Positions 5,625-6,307 of a stretch of 6,307 nucleotides of DNA are shown piece by piece. Position 1 is the first letter of the stretch, and the number at the start of each line of letters is the position of its first letter. Made by a program: the position numbers and the translations under genes. The DNA is taken from positions 1 to 6,307 of the forward strand of contig SXSX01000071.1 of assembly GCA_005793295.1 (NCBI GenBank). Reading direction: 5' to 3'. Origin of the DNA: Burkholderiales bacterium. Its GTDB lineage: Bacteria; Pseudomonadota; Gammaproteobacteria; Burkholderiales; Burkholderiaceae_C. A model generated the notes under the pieces. It did not search any database, was not told the origin of the DNA, and was given only the letters and a program-made list of their open reading frames with translations.

Positions 5625-6307
5625 TCGCCCTCTCCTAGGCCGTCGTCACCGCGCCACTCGTTGAAGTTTTTCTGGTCTTGCGAGCCTTCAAAGTCGAAGT
5701 TGTCCACTCCGACTTTGACTTCGTAGTAATCCATCACAGCAGCCAGTGGGTCAAAGCCAGCCTGACTTGGATCAGTACCCGGTTTGAGACAGTTACCCTG
5801 GTAAATTTGGTGCACTGGAAGCCAAGATTGCACGTATTTCTCGGGCTCGTGGGCAAAGATGTCTTTGCAGTGATCACTACAAAAATGGTATTTTTCGCCC
5901 AGGTGCTCGGTTTCACGGTAAGCGATCTTGGTCGCATCCCCCGGCTCGGTAAAACACATTGGAATTTGGCAAGTGGTGCACAACATCGGCAAGGTGTTGT
6001 TGTAAAAGCGTTTGCCTATGGCTTGCTGCTCTCGAAGGTATTGCAGCCGTGGGCGATAGAGGCTGTCAAAGGTCTCAGGGTATTTCTCGGTCAGCCATGT
6101 CAGCTCTTCGTCGTCTGGAACCCACGTATGAAAGGGGGCTGCTGCGCTGTAGTTATAGAAAGTATTCCAAGCTTGGTGACTGATGTGGTCCTTACCTTCG
6201 CAAGCGTCTTTCCAGCCTTTGGGTTCACGGACACCGTAGCGCGCCAGATCTTTGAACAATGCGCCGCCATTGCTTTCGGCATACATCTCCCAGGCTTCTT
6301 TCCAACT
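5621..6307 (-). CDS. dmpN: Phenol hydroxylase P3 protein, large (alpha) hydroxylase subunit, DmpN-like (C-terminal part)
   Basis: The last 228 residues of the large subunit of a soluble diiron phenol hydroxylase; the rest lies beyond the right edge. DmpN-type subunits are a little over 500 aa, so roughly the C-terminal 45% is seen, and the two ExxH diiron ligand motifs would be outside the window. Recognisable stretches are NGGALFKDLARYG (13-25 of the visible part), HISHQAWNTFYN (41-52) and EPEKYVQSWLPVHQIYQGNC (154-173). A cysteine-rich YHS-like module is present: CTTC (110, 113) and CSDHC (143, 147), which fits the zinc site I recall from a phenol hydroxylase crystal structure. The frame is open to the window edge (SWKEAWE before Met at 6286), so that Met is internal and not the start. 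The stop overlaps the P4 start. Toluene-type monooxygenase alpha subunits are a less likely alternative, since P4 is DmpO-like. Confidence 0.92.
   Translation of the reverse strand, partial: SWKEAWEMYAESNGGALFKDLARYGVREPKGWKDACEGKDHISHQAWNTFYNYSAAAPFHTWVPDDEELTWLTEKYPETFDSLYRPRLQYLREQQAIGKRFYNNTLPMLCTTCQIPMCFTEPGDATKIAYRETEHLGEKYHFCSDHCKDIFAHEPEKYVQSWLPVHQIYQGNCLKPGTDPSQAGFDPLAAVMDYYEVKVGVDNFDFEGSQDQKNFNEWRGDDGLGEGE

Noticed and set aside
1..6307. CRISPR arrays, tRNA/rRNA genes, insertion sequences or attachment sites
   Set aside because: No regularly spaced repeats, cloverleaf-like sequences, transposase fragments or terminal inverted repeats were seen.

Overview
This window appears to be a piece of a proteobacterial chromosome or large plasmid, most likely from a betaproteobacterium of the Burkholderiales/Comamonadaceae type. 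That placement is inferred from the gene content and the moderately high GC, not from any marker gene. All recognisable genes are on the minus strand, so transcription runs from the right edge (6307) to the left edge (1). Coding is nearly continuous, and no stretch of 300 bases lacks a gene.

Right part (5268-6307): the end of a multicomponent phenol hydroxylase operon. It holds the C-terminal 228 residues of the large hydroxylase subunit (P3, DmpN-like; cut by the window edge), joined by an ATGA overlap to the complete small subunit P4 (DmpO-like, 118 aa). These belong to the soluble diiron monooxygenases that hydroxylate phenol, cresols and related aromatics. The flavin/2Fe-2S reductase (P5, DmpP), which normally follows P4, is not there.

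Middle and left part (51-5178): a complete five-gene ABC importer of the branched-chain amino acid/HAAT (Liv) family. The order is periplasmic binding protein, permease LivH, permease LivM, ATPase LivG, ATPase LivF. The genes are tightly packed (gaps of 14 and about 25 nt, then 5 nt, then a 4-nt overlap). An 89-nt gap with a GC-rich hairpin separates the importer from the monooxygenase genes. LivM is unusual: about 150-160 extra residues with more membrane segments follow the normal permease domain.

Left edge (1-29): a further minus-strand gene starts 21 nt after livF with a strong ribosome binding site. Only about nine codons are visible, so it cannot be identified.

Taken together, the layout suggests a catabolic operon in which an aromatic monooxygenase is expressed with an importer for its substrate or a related aromatic compound. 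Liv-family importers serve aromatic acids in several proteobacteria, but the ligand here is inferred from context and cannot be read from the sequence.
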